A stretch of DNA of 35,227 nt, from positions 1 to 35,227 of the IMG/VR virus record IMGVR_UViG_3300046559_000609, one strand, 5' to 3'. The DNA comes from a virus. The notes under the pieces were generated by a model that worked only from the letters and a program-made list of their open reading frames with translations, did no database searches and was not told where the DNA came from. Positions within the stretch are counted from its first letter, which is position 1; every line of letters starts with the position of its first letter. This document shows, piece after piece, positions 13,712 to 20,926 of the stretch. The translations under genes were made by a program, and so were the position numbers.

Positions 13712-15670
13712 TCATGCTGTTATTGGATCGGCTTCAAGGTCGATCTGCTTCGGTATTTTCAACATGCTGACGTTCGCCGTGTAAGGCGTGTTGAATACGT
13801 TGTCGGTGGTCGGCAGCAATTCCAGGTAATAGGACTGACTGGCGAATGTCTGGAAATATTTCGTAACGGATGTGTAGATGAACGGCTCGCGCCGCCCCGG
13901 TGGGTCTTCGCCGACCTGTACCGGGTCGGTCAACGTAGTATCGATCCTTTCGGCGACAACCACCTGATCCTTGGTGAGCGGATAGATCAGCCCGCCCGGC
14001 GTCACCGAAGGCAATTCATAGGCCACCGTCCCGCCACCAAGCGTGGTGGTGGCGCCGTCCATGACTTGCCAGCCGGTCTCGACCCATCCCGCCGCAACCC
14101 ATGTCTCTGTCCCGGTTGCCGCCGTTACCGTCCCGTCGCGGCCGATCGCACAGCCGATGGTCACGTTGCCGGTCTGCATCCCCGCAGGACCGTCGCCGCT
14201 GATCTCATAGGCGATGATCTTGCCGGTTGCCGAGCCGCCGCCGATGCGGTCATCGAACAGCGTTGCATTCTTGCGGCAAGACAATTCCAAAGCCGCGTCG
14301 AATGGAACGTCCCAGGACAGATTCACCGCGCGCGCTCGATAGCGGAGATGCGCACAGGCCACCGAGATCATGTATTCCAGCGACCAGCGTCCGCGATCAG
14401 TCTCGAAATAGACGTAACGGCTGGTGTCCGTTTGCGGCGCCACGCCGTCGATCGGGATACCGACATCGGCGCCGTTCAACGGGATCTGCTCTACCACGTC
14501 GGCCGGATCCGGCAATGTCACGATCGGCTGCAAGTCGGCGGCAATGGTGAAAAGAACGGTTTCCTCGCGCTTGTTGTTGGCGTTGTAGTCGAGCACCAGC
14601 TTGGTATTGACCAGCCAACCGGCGACCAGCGTCTGGTGATATTCGACGTGCAGCGGGATCGCCGCTTTTTCTCCGCTGTCGCTATCAATGGCGGCATAAG
14701 GATCGAACGGTTGCCCGGCGCTGTCGTAGGAAATAACGCTTTGCGCCGGAATAACGCCTGCCTGGCGTTGCAGGCCGGAGGTAAAAACAAAGCCACCAAC
14801 CGGGAATGTGGTCCACGATTGGTGCATGGACATGGTATCGCCAACCGCGTGTTCCTTGGCGCGGTTCTCATAGCTTAAATTATGGCTGGTGGCCGACTGC
14901 CCGCCAATGTTGAGCACGTCGATGGCAAAGCCTTCGCGCACGCTCCATCCACCGGATAGCTGCTGTCCGGTTCTCGGCCATGAGGAAACAATCGAGCCTC
15001 CGGTCCATGTATCGAATGACCTGGTGCCGAAGTCTATGGTCCCGGTCGCCGCCTGCGCCCAATTGATGTCACCGGTAACCTGCACCGAGGTGAGCGGTGG
15101 CTTGCCGAAACTTTGTTGCACGCTGGCATAGGGAACCGCGTCAGGGGCAAATACCAACACGCCATCCTCGCCCTGCAACACGTCGCTGATGCTGACGACA
15201 AGATCAGTGCGGCCGATGTGCCACAACGCACTGTAGCCTTCGAGCACGGTGTCAGGATCGGAGCGCTTTTGCTCGTCGATGAATATCGGATCGTAATATG
15301 GCCTGATCTTGAGGCTTTCCGCCAATGCCGCCTTCTGCGCATTGAAGTCCAGCGGCTTGGCGACGAATTCCAGCGTCACCACCTCGGCAAACATGTTCGA
15401 CGGCGAGCCGACCAGCCGGCCAAAGAACAAGGGAACCACGCCGCCGGTGCCGGCACTGTCCCAGGAAAACCACGCCCACACGTTGCGGCCGGGATTGAGC
15501 AGACCGATGCGCGGGTTGCGCACATCGAGACTCAGCGTGGCGAAGTCGCCCTCCACCTGCGCGATACGAAAGCGGATGATTTCCTCATCCTCGACGTGAT
15601 GCTCGGCACCAAACGTGGTCTCGGTTTCGGCCACCCAGGCGAAATAATACGGGCCAGCCGCCGCCGTCAT
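13712..15670 (-). CDS. Tail hub / tail tip protein
   Basis: The 652-aa product follows the tape measure and a small tail protein, exactly where siphoviruses encode the distal tail and tail-tip (hub) proteins. The N-terminal 130 residues (FAWVAETETTFGAEHHVEDEEI, FATLSLDVRNPRIGLL, VVPLFFGRLVG) resemble the hub beta-barrel that forms the base of the tail tip in gene-transfer-agent-like and similar phages. The rest is beta-rich with a YRARAVNLSWDVPFDAALELSCRKNATLFDDRI segment, which recurs in tail-associated proteins of this type. There is no peptidase or glycosidase motif. Confidence in the exact family is limited, but a tail-tip role is well supported by order. Confidence 0.65.
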   Translation of the reverse strand: MTAAAGPYYFAWVAETETTFGAEHHVEDEEIIRFRIAQVEGDFATLSLDVRNPRIGLLNPGRNVWAWFSWDSAGTGGVVPLFFGRLVGSPSNMFAEVVTLEFVAKPLDFNAQKAALAESLKIRPYYDPIFIDEQKRSDPDTVLEGYSALWHIGRTDLVVSISDVLQGEDGVLVFAPDAVPYASVQQSFGKPPLTSVQVTGDINWAQAATGTIDFGTRSFDTWTGGSIVSSWPRTGQQLSGGWSVREGFAIDVLNIGGQSATSHNLSYENRAKEHAVGDTMSMHQSWTTFPVGGFVFTSGLQRQAGVIPAQSVISYDSAGQPFDPYAAIDSDSGEKAAIPLHVEYHQTLVAGWLVNTKLVLDYNANNKREETVLFTIAADLQPIVTLPDPADVVEQIPLNGADVGIPIDGVAPQTDTSRYVYFETDRGRWSLEYMISVACAHLRYRARAVNLSWDVPFDAALELSCRKNATLFDDRIGGGSATGKIIAYEISGDGPAGMQTGNVTIGCAIGRDGTVTAATGTETWVAAGWVETGWQVMDGATTTLGGGTVAYELPSVTPGGLIYPLTKDQVVVAERIDTTLTDPVQVGEDPPGRREPFIYTSVTKYFQTFASQSYYLELLPTTDNVFNTPYTANVSMLKIPKQIDLEADPITA

Positions 15671-15671
15671 T

Positions 15672-16031
15672 TCAGATTTCCAGAAAGTTTATAGACCAGC
15701 TCGTCAGTGCATCCCATTCCGCCCTGCTGGTAGTCCAGCTATCGACCATCATGCTAAGCGTGACCGTGCCGATGCCGGAACCTTCGATGAAGGTCAGGCT
15801 GACGATCTGCCCTTGCCAGATATCGGTCAGCGTCGGCACATCCTGGTCCTCGCAGGTGAGCGTTGCCTTGTATTTGCGAAACTGCGGCGCCGTCAGGTCG
15901 AGCAATGCCCCGTTGATCGAGCGCTGCAAACCATCGCTGGCGCTGATCAACTCGAGGTCGAGCGTCAGCCCGCGGATGGCATAGTCGGGGATGGTTATGC
16001 CGGTGATGGCGAGCAGTGTGCTGTCGGACAT
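15672..16031 (-). CDS. Small minor tail protein (distal tail type)
   Basis: A 119-aa, strand-rich protein (AITGITIPDYAIRGLTLDLELI, then YKATLTCEDQDVPTL) is encoded right between the tape measure and the hub-like protein. Position and size match the small tail protein that joins the tube to the tip in siphoviruses. Its ATG shares one base with the tape measure stop (TAATG). Confidence 0.55.
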   Translation of the reverse strand: MSDSTLLAITGITIPDYAIRGLTLDLELISASDGLQRSINGALLDLTAPQFRKYKATLTCEDQDVPTLTDIWQGQIVSLTFIEGSGIGTVTLSMMVDSWTTSRAEWDALTSWSINFLEI

Positions 16032-18073
16032 TACCGGACAAACCGCGGCTTGCGCCCGGTCGAGGATATCTGCGCGGCCACCGCGAACCGCTTGATTGCC
16101 GCGACGGTATCGTCGCCCGCCGTCATATTGAAAGTATGCCGATCGATGTTGATGGTAACCGGGGTGCCACGAACCTGCCCGCCCGCTGCGAGGTGGTTTC
16201 CACCGCTTACCCTTGCCAGCCCGCCCATGGCGAAGCGGTTCATGAAGTCTCTGGGCAATGCCATGGCATTCAATGCACCGAACAGATCGGCGCCATAATG
16301 GCGCACGGCACGCGCGTTGATGACGTACTCAAAGTCCGACAACCACGCCATGATCGAGTCTGATGTGGTTGAGCCAGGTCCACGAACATGGCCCCCGGCG
16401 GCAAAGGGCGCACCACCGAGCTGACCGCCAAAGCCTCCAGTATCGAAATTTACTTTTATCGGCTGGCTGAACGCAGCCTGCACGCTGGCAAACCATGATT
16501 GCGCCAGGCTGGATATCTGAGAAGCGACATCGCCAAGCCATGTGCTCACGTCGAGCTGTTGTGACGTAACACCCTCGTTAAATCCTTTGCCGGCATTGGC
16601 GCCGGTTGCTTTGAACTGCTCGGCAAGAGCAGCTTGCGCCTCATCCGGAATTACCAAACCAGTCTTGATTATGTTTTGAATCGGTTCGACAATTGCGGCA
16701 GGCGCTTCTTCCTGAAAGAACTTGTTGTCGATGAACCCTTTGCCAAGGTTTGCGGCAATATCTGCACCGGCGTCCTGCACCGGCTTGGGCGGAAACACAA
16801 ATCCTTTCTTTAAGAATCCTTCGCGGAAAGCATCGGCGGCATCGGCGCCAATCTTGCCCGCCTGCTCTGGTGTTGGCAGAAACGCGGCGCCCGCCAAGCC
16901 TGCCTGCTCAAGCGTCGGGCCGACGAAGGCCCGCCCGGTTAAATCGCTGGCCAGCTTACCAATGCCAGGAATCTCGGTAGCCTTTTCAATCCGCCGCAGC
17001 AATTCAATAAAGTCTTGGCCTTCCTGAATGGTGTCCTGCAAGCCCTTGCGGATACGCGCCAGCTCGCCGATGACAAAGTCACTGAATGGCTTCCCCGTCA
17101 GTTTGCCGAAACCATCGCTAAGTGTAGCCAGAAGCTTGCCAATCTCGTCACTGAATGTCTTGATCGCCTTGAGCTGAAATGCCCGCTCGGCCTCGGGTCC
17201 AAACCCGGCAAGTCCCGCCTTGAGTTTTTCGACCGTCACATTGCCTGCTTCGACTTCCTGGAAAAAGGCCTTGGTGCTCAAGCCGGCCGCGCCCATGGCC
17301 TGCTTCAGCAATTCAACCGTTCCCACCGGCAACGCTTGCAATGCAGCCTTGGTGATCGGCCCGCCATCTTTGAGAGTGTCGAAGAACGCCTTGGCCGACT
17401 TCTGCGCCTCGTCCTGATCCAGCCGGCCGGCGCGCAATATCTTGATAAAATTGGTGTAGGCTTCGGTTATGTCTCTGACGTTGCGCGGCCCGCCGCCAGG
17501 CAAGTCCTCGGCGCGCAACGCGACAAATCCCTGTGCCGTCTTGTCAACGTTGGAAAGCGCGGTTTGAAAGGCGACCAATCCAGGCGTCAGTCCGGCGACC
17601 GTGCTACCGAATTCCTTGGCGCCGGTAGTCAACGCCGCGAATGCCTGGTCGCCCTTTTCATTGGAACGGAATAGGTCAGCCAATTGGCCGCGTGCCCGCG
17701 CAGTCTTTTCTTCCAGACCGGCAAGGCCAACGATCACGGCACCAGTCAGTGCCGCACCAAACCCGACAATAGACGTGCTGGCCAACCGGCCGAGAGCGCC
17801 GAAATTTCCTATTTCCAGACCTGCCTCGTGGATGACCGGCTTCAGCGCTTTGAACACTGTGCTCAGCTTCAGCGTGCTTTCTGAGGTCTTGTCCATCTCC
17901 AGCCCGGCGCTTTTTGCGCCTTGCACCAGCTTGTCGAAACCCCCACCGCTGCTGCCTGCTTGCCCAAGATCTGAAAATTGTTTGAGGCTTTTTTCTCCAG
18001 CGACGTTGATACGGGCAAGCTGCGCTTCAACCTGTTCGACGCCTTCCAGTGTAATGAGTTCTTTGATCGCCAT
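16031..18073 (-). CDS. Tail tape measure protein
   Basis: At 680 aa this is the largest leftward protein in the tail block. It is mostly helical, with a hydrophobic segment (STSIVGFGAALTGAVIVGLAGL, about 90-115) and many Ala/Lys/Glu-rich helices. Tape measure proteins run inside the tail tube, set its length and help DNA entry; 680 residues implies a tail of roughly 100 nm at about 0.15 nm per residue. The C-terminus contains a Gly-rich stretch and a motif AAGGHVRGPGSTTSDSIMAWLSDFEYVINARAV, which is common at the end of tape measures (the gxxSxSDsipaxLspGEyVinaxa family). It follows the tail assembly chaperones and a tail component gene, the usual order. Confidence 0.88.
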   Translation of the reverse strand: MAIKELITLEGVEQVEAQLARINVAGEKSLKQFSDLGQAGSSGGGFDKLVQGAKSAGLEMDKTSESTLKLSTVFKALKPVIHEAGLEIGNFGALGRLASTSIVGFGAALTGAVIVGLAGLEEKTARARGQLADLFRSNEKGDQAFAALTTGAKEFGSTVAGLTPGLVAFQTALSNVDKTAQGFVALRAEDLPGGGPRNVRDITEAYTNFIKILRAGRLDQDEAQKSAKAFFDTLKDGGPITKAALQALPVGTVELLKQAMGAAGLSTKAFFQEVEAGNVTVEKLKAGLAGFGPEAERAFQLKAIKTFSDEIGKLLATLSDGFGKLTGKPFSDFVIGELARIRKGLQDTIQEGQDFIELLRRIEKATEIPGIGKLASDLTGRAFVGPTLEQAGLAGAAFLPTPEQAGKIGADAADAFREGFLKKGFVFPPKPVQDAGADIAANLGKGFIDNKFFQEEAPAAIVEPIQNIIKTGLVIPDEAQAALAEQFKATGANAGKGFNEGVTSQQLDVSTWLGDVASQISSLAQSWFASVQAAFSQPIKVNFDTGGFGGQLGGAPFAAGGHVRGPGSTTSDSIMAWLSDFEYVINARAVRHYGADLFGALNAMALPRDFMNRFAMGGLARVSGGNHLAAGGQVRGTPVTINIDRHTFNMTAGDDTVAAIKRFAVAAQISSTGRKPRFVR

Positions 18074-18723
18074 TATTTACGGCCCTCATAAGCCTCTAGG
18101 CGTTTCCGGTATAAGGCATCCAGCTCATCCGATGCGTCTTGCACCGCACCTGCCACGTCGAATTTCTTCGGGATGTTCACCGATGACACCGCCACAAATA
18201 ATGGAATGGTAGTGGTCACACGCCTGCGTTCGCCAAATGCGCCCTTGAGGAATGTCTGCCGCAGCCGCCGCCTGGTTGGCTTGCCGCCCCGTTCCACCAC
18301 CGCGCCAAGCATGGGCAAGCCGCCCGCGCGCCGCATGGTCACCAATGGGCCAACGATGCGGACATACTGCGCCGGCGTCATGTGCTCACGATCCTTGTAG
18401 GGCGGCACATTCGGCAGCGGCAACCAAAGGAATGGCGAACCGGTTATGGTCTTACCGGTCTCAAACACGTCGGCATAATTGATGGTGCTGTGAATGTAAG
18501 CCGCCGGATTAAGCACATAACCCGAGGCCGGCCTGTTGATCACCCGCAATGTGCGCTGAAACTTGGCGCTAAATCCTGCCTGAGCAATCGCCGCGCGACC
18601 TTTACTTACGGCTTCCTTGCCCACATCGCGCATGGCCTGCGTTGCCGCCTTGGCCATGATCTTCTCGTATTGATTAGTCGCCTTCAGCCATTGCCCGGCA
18701 TCAGCCTTGGTGACAATCCTCAC
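18073..18723 (-). CDS. Tail component protein (DUF6441-like)
   Basis: The 216-aa basic protein starts at a GTG (18723) overlapping the frameshifted chaperone stop by four bases (GTGA). It has an N-terminal helix (KATNQYEKIMAKAATQAMRDVGKEAVSKGRAAI), then a middle part with YADVFETGKTITGSPFLWLPLPNVP, which recalls tail-component proteins of the gp10-like/DUF6441 kind, then a basic stretch RRAGGLPMLGAVVERGGKPTRRRLRQ. Between chaperone and tape measure, minor tail assembly components are expected. The family name is tentative. Confidence 0.55.
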   Translation of the reverse strand: MRIVTKADAGQWLKATNQYEKIMAKAATQAMRDVGKEAVSKGRAAIAQAGFSAKFQRTLRVINRPASGYVLNPAAYIHSTINYADVFETGKTITGSPFLWLPLPNVPPYKDREHMTPAQYVRIVGPLVTMRRAGGLPMLGAVVERGGKPTRRRLRQTFLKGAFGERRRVTTTIPLFVAVSSVNIPKKFDVAGAVQDASDELDALYRKRLEAYEGRK

Positions 18724-19264
18724 GACTTCATCCGCTCGAAGCGTTTCTTTGCAAGGCTCATATAACCGGCGAGCTGCCGTGGCGTCATGTGCCAGATTGC
18801 TTCAAGGGAATGTCCGCACTCTCCGGTGAGGAATTCGATGGTGTCGGCAAAACCTTGAAGCGTATCTTGCGCGGTGGTGGTGCTGCGAATTTTTCCATGA
18901 GCGCCGCCCACTGTGCCACGAAAGGGCCGAGGCCATCGGGCATGGTCTTCTCCACTATTTTGGTGAGCGCCTTCAATTGCTCGGCCGCCGACATCATTGC
19001 AGCACGCTTCTCAGCTTCTTCATCACCGGGATGACCGAGGCCGGCTGCAAGCACCGGACCAATGGCAGGGCCTGCCACTTCCATGATGCCAACCAATGTC
19101 AGTGCTCCGTCCTTCTGCATGCGATCCTGCAAGGCCTTCATCAGATCTGGAAAGCGCGGGATCAGATGCCCGAAGCCTTCCATCGATATGCCATGCACAG
19201 TAATTTTCTTGCCGCCGATCGTCACCGTGTCTGGCGCCGGATTGATCGAGAGAAAGTCACTCAT
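18720..19264 (-). CDS. Tail assembly chaperone GT-type fusion made by -1 frameshift
   Basis: The 159-aa chaperone frame and a following 64-codon frame (end 18720) overlap in the -1 phase. A C-CCT-TTC slippery heptamer, exactly of the X-XXY-YYZ type, lies in phase at 18926-18920. Slipping there joins the first 115 residues to 66 new ones, giving a 181-aa product whose tail contains IWHMTPRQLAGYMSLAKKRFE. The W-x-M-T-P-x-Q motif is characteristic of the T-type domains of lambda gpGT-like chaperones. The -1 frame is open between the slip site and the GTG at 18911. Downstream stimulator structure was not assessed. If the frameshift does not occur, the downstream frame would need independent initiation at GTG 18911. 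Confidence 0.6.
18785..19264 (-). CDS. Tail assembly chaperone, G-type
   Basis: This 159-aa protein begins right after the tail tube gene (ATG 19264 overlapping its stop by four bases) and precedes the tape measure by one gene: the location of lambda gpG-like tail assembly chaperones. It has a small beta N-terminal part (INPAPDTVTIGGKKITVHGISMEGF, then LIPRFPDLMKALQD) followed by helices and a charged C-terminus. Chaperones of this kind hold the tape measure while the tube polymerises; most copies stop here and a minority extend by frameshifting. Confidence 0.7.
   Translation of the reverse strand: MSDFLSINPAPDTVTIGGKKITVHGISMEGFGHLIPRFPDLMKALQDRMQKDGALTLVGIMEVAGPAIGPVLAAGLGHPGDEEAEKRAAMMSAAEQLKALTKIVEKTMPDGLGPFVAQWAALMEKFAAPPPRKIRFKVLPTPSNSSPESADIPLKQSGT
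18920..18926 (-). promoter_or_regulatory. Candidate -1 ribosomal frameshift site (C CCT TTC)
   Basis: On the minus strand the heptamer reads C-CCT-TTC with CCT and TTC as frame-zero codons 114 and 115 of the chaperone. tRNAs re-pair perfectly to CCC and TTT after slipping one base back, which leads into the frame encoding the MTPRQ-containing extension. Confidence 0.6.
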
Positions 19265-19815
19265 GCCGTCAGGCCCTCATGCAACGCCCGCTCGGTGAAG
19301 TGTCCCAGGCCATGCACCGGATGCGCCTGGATTTTTCCCTGCAGCGGGACAGTATTCCAATCATCGTTATTGCGGATGAGGAAAAGTGCAGAAGTGGGCG
19401 AGAGGTTCACATAGCCGATCCAATCCACCTGCGGCCCTTCGACGTTATCGCCGTTGATTTCCAGCACGCCGTTAAAGTTCAGCCTAGTGAGCGCCATGAT
19501 ATCCCAACCGGCGCCGCCGGTATTGTCGGTGACAGTGCCGAGGGAAAACATGCCGAGGGCAATCTGCGTGATCTCGTCAAGTGTGAAGTTCACCGTGCCC
19601 GATGCCAGCGTGACAATAGTTTTGTCAATCAGCCGTGAGCCGCCATAGGTGCGGGTATGGTCCTTGGTGGTGATGCTGGGAGTGATCGAGAATTCAACGC
19701 AGTTGCCAAGATTGACGCGGCCGGCCGTTAGGGCGTGGTCATCCGTGAAGTAGACTTTTCCGGTGGGTATTTGGTAATTCGTGATCGATGGGATCGTGCC
19801 AGGACTTACGGGCAT
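19261..19815 (-). CDS. Major tail tube protein
   Basis: The 184-aa product has the layout of siphovirus tail tube proteins: IPTGKVYFTDD, an LGNCVEFSITPSITTKDHTRTYGGSRLIDK central region, then VTLASGTVNFTLDEIT and a strand-rich C-terminus (LRLNFNGVLEINGDNVEGPQVDWIGYVNLSPT pattern). It polymerises around the tape measure to form the tail tube. AAGGAG precedes ATG 19815. Flanked upstream by the tail terminator and downstream by the chaperone pair, as in many siphoviruses. Confidence 0.82.
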   Translation of the reverse strand: MPVSPGTIPSITNYQIPTGKVYFTDDHALTAGRVNLGNCVEFSITPSITTKDHTRTYGGSRLIDKTIVTLASGTVNFTLDEITQIALGMFSLGTVTDNTGGAGWDIMALTRLNFNGVLEINGDNVEGPQVDWIGYVNLSPTSALFLIRNNDDWNTVPLQGKIQAHPVHGLGHFTERALHEGLTA

Positions 19816-19830
19816 TGATGTTTCTCCTTG

Positions 19831-20292
19831 TCAGAGTTCGCTGGGGATGAAGGGATAGGCAACAGTAAAAAACACATTCAGATCGACTTGCGATGAGCGA
19901 CCCTCGTGCAATGAATTGGTGTGATTGAGGTAACGCGCCCCACGCCGGTCGCGCCGCCTTCCCGAAGCCGTGCCCGAACACAGCAGTTCTATTTCGCTAT
20001 CGAACAGGACCGCCTTCTGTACCTTGGCCAACCATTCGTTGGTTACAGTTCCAATGTTCTCTGGCACATCGCCCAACGACACCACGATAACCGGCGTCAT
20101 CAATGCGATATTAGGCGCGCTGCCGGTCGCATTCGAGTTGTCAACAGTATCCTCGTCGCCATCGAATAGGATAGCCGCCGGCAATTTGGTATCGGCCACG
20201 CGGTCAAGATTGCGCGCCGATGTCTCCACCCCGGAGATATTCCCGATCACGACAGCCAGACGGGCCAAGATCAACTCGCGGCGACTGCTCAT
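19831..20292 (-). CDS. Tail terminator-like protein
   Basis: A 153-aa protein with an N-terminal helix (RRELILARLAVVIGNISGV) and a strand/helix core (LPAAILFDGDEDTVD, MTPVIVVSLGD, NEWLAKVQKAVL) ending in a strand VDLNVFFTVAYPF. This topology and its location immediately before the tail tube gene match lambda gpU/tail-terminator proteins that cap the tube and join it to the head. It overlaps the upstream head closure gene by four bases (ATGA). Confidence 0.7.
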   Translation of the reverse strand: MSSRRELILARLAVVIGNISGVETSARNLDRVADTKLPAAILFDGDEDTVDNSNATGSAPNIALMTPVIVVSLGDVPENIGTVTNEWLAKVQKAVLFDSEIELLCSGTASGRRRDRRGARYLNHTNSLHEGRSSQVDLNVFFTVAYPFIPSEL

Positions 20293-20627
20293 GCTTCAAA
20301 CAGCAGGATCAGCATGATTTCGCCATCGGCCTCGCCGCCGGGTGACGGCATCGGCTGATAGGTTTTTATCCGCCACGTCTGCCCGTTAAGAGTGATCTGA
20401 CCTTCCGGCAGATCCGCCACCGGGATTCCGATTTGCTCCAACTCCCGCGCCCTGACCCGCGCCACGGGTCGGACGGTTTCGATCTGCGTTCGAGGATCGG
20501 GAATGCTGATGCCGCTGGTTCTATCCACGGCAGTGACGGTTGCGGATTGTCCACCGGCGGATGCAAGGGTGGCCGCGACCCCGAGGGTATTATAGATCGG
20601 GTCATAGTGCGTCTGCCAATCGATCAT
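20289..20627 (-). CDS. Head-tail joining / head closure (stopper) protein
   Basis: This 112-aa product begins IDWQTHYDPIYNTLGVAATL and then forms a small beta-barrel-like sequence (TVTAVDRTSGI, ARVRARELEQIGI, GQITLNGQTWRIKTY, EIMLILLFEA), the pattern of head-tail stopper proteins of the HK97 gp7/SPP1 gp16 type. Its place just upstream of the terminator supports the role. Start and stop are both coupled to neighbours. Confidence 0.7.
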   Translation of the reverse strand: MIDWQTHYDPIYNTLGVAATLASAGGQSATVTAVDRTSGISIPDPRTQIETVRPVARVRARELEQIGIPVADLPEGQITLNGQTWRIKTYQPMPSPGGEADGEIMLILLFEA

Positions 20628-20926
20628 GGTGGGTTCGCCGGATTAGCAACAATCGTGAACTTGATGTCCTCAGCGCCGGGCGGATTGGCGGCACGCAATG
20701 AGGCGAATGCCGCACCCGGTTTTGTGTCGGCAGTATCGAAGTCGGCTTTCCATTTTCCATCGGTTTGCATCAGCATATCGATTGGCTCGTCGGTCGAGGT
20801 GATGCCGTTCGGGTGCGGATAGTTCAGATAGAGCTTGATCGATGATGGCGTCACCGGGTTGCCATCGTCGTCCTTCGGCGTTGACGTGAATACCAAGAGC
20901 TGCCCGCGAAAGACTTTGGTGGTCAT
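20624..20926 (-). CDS. Small Ig-like/beta-rich virion protein
   Basis: ATG 20926 gives a 100-aa protein; it overlaps the stop of the upstream repeat protein (TGATG), which favours it over a GTG nine bases earlier. Strands VFRGQLLVFTSTP, SSIKLYLNYPH, KWKADFDTAD and DIKFTIVANP suggest an immunoglobulin-like domain, often used as decoration in phage virions. It is packed between the repeat protein and the head closure gene. No family is recognised. Confidence 0.5.
   Translation of the reverse strand: MTTKVFRGQLLVFTSTPKDDDGNPVTPSSIKLYLNYPHPNGITSTDEPIDMLMQTDGKWKADFDTADTKPGAAFASLRAANPPGAEDIKFTIVANPANPP

Noticed and set aside
14066-14878. Plus-strand open frame of 270 residues
   Set aside because: It lies antisense to the hub-like gene, is composed of Arg/Ala/Gly-rich text typical of shadow frames in GC-rich DNA, and no domain is visible.
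15113-15694. Plus-strand frame of 193 residues
   Set aside because: Opposite the tail hub gene; shadow of its codon pattern.
18720-18911. Independent 63-aa gene from GTG 18911
   Set aside because: Possible, but the slippery heptamer upstream and conserved chaperone layout make a frameshift extension the better reading.
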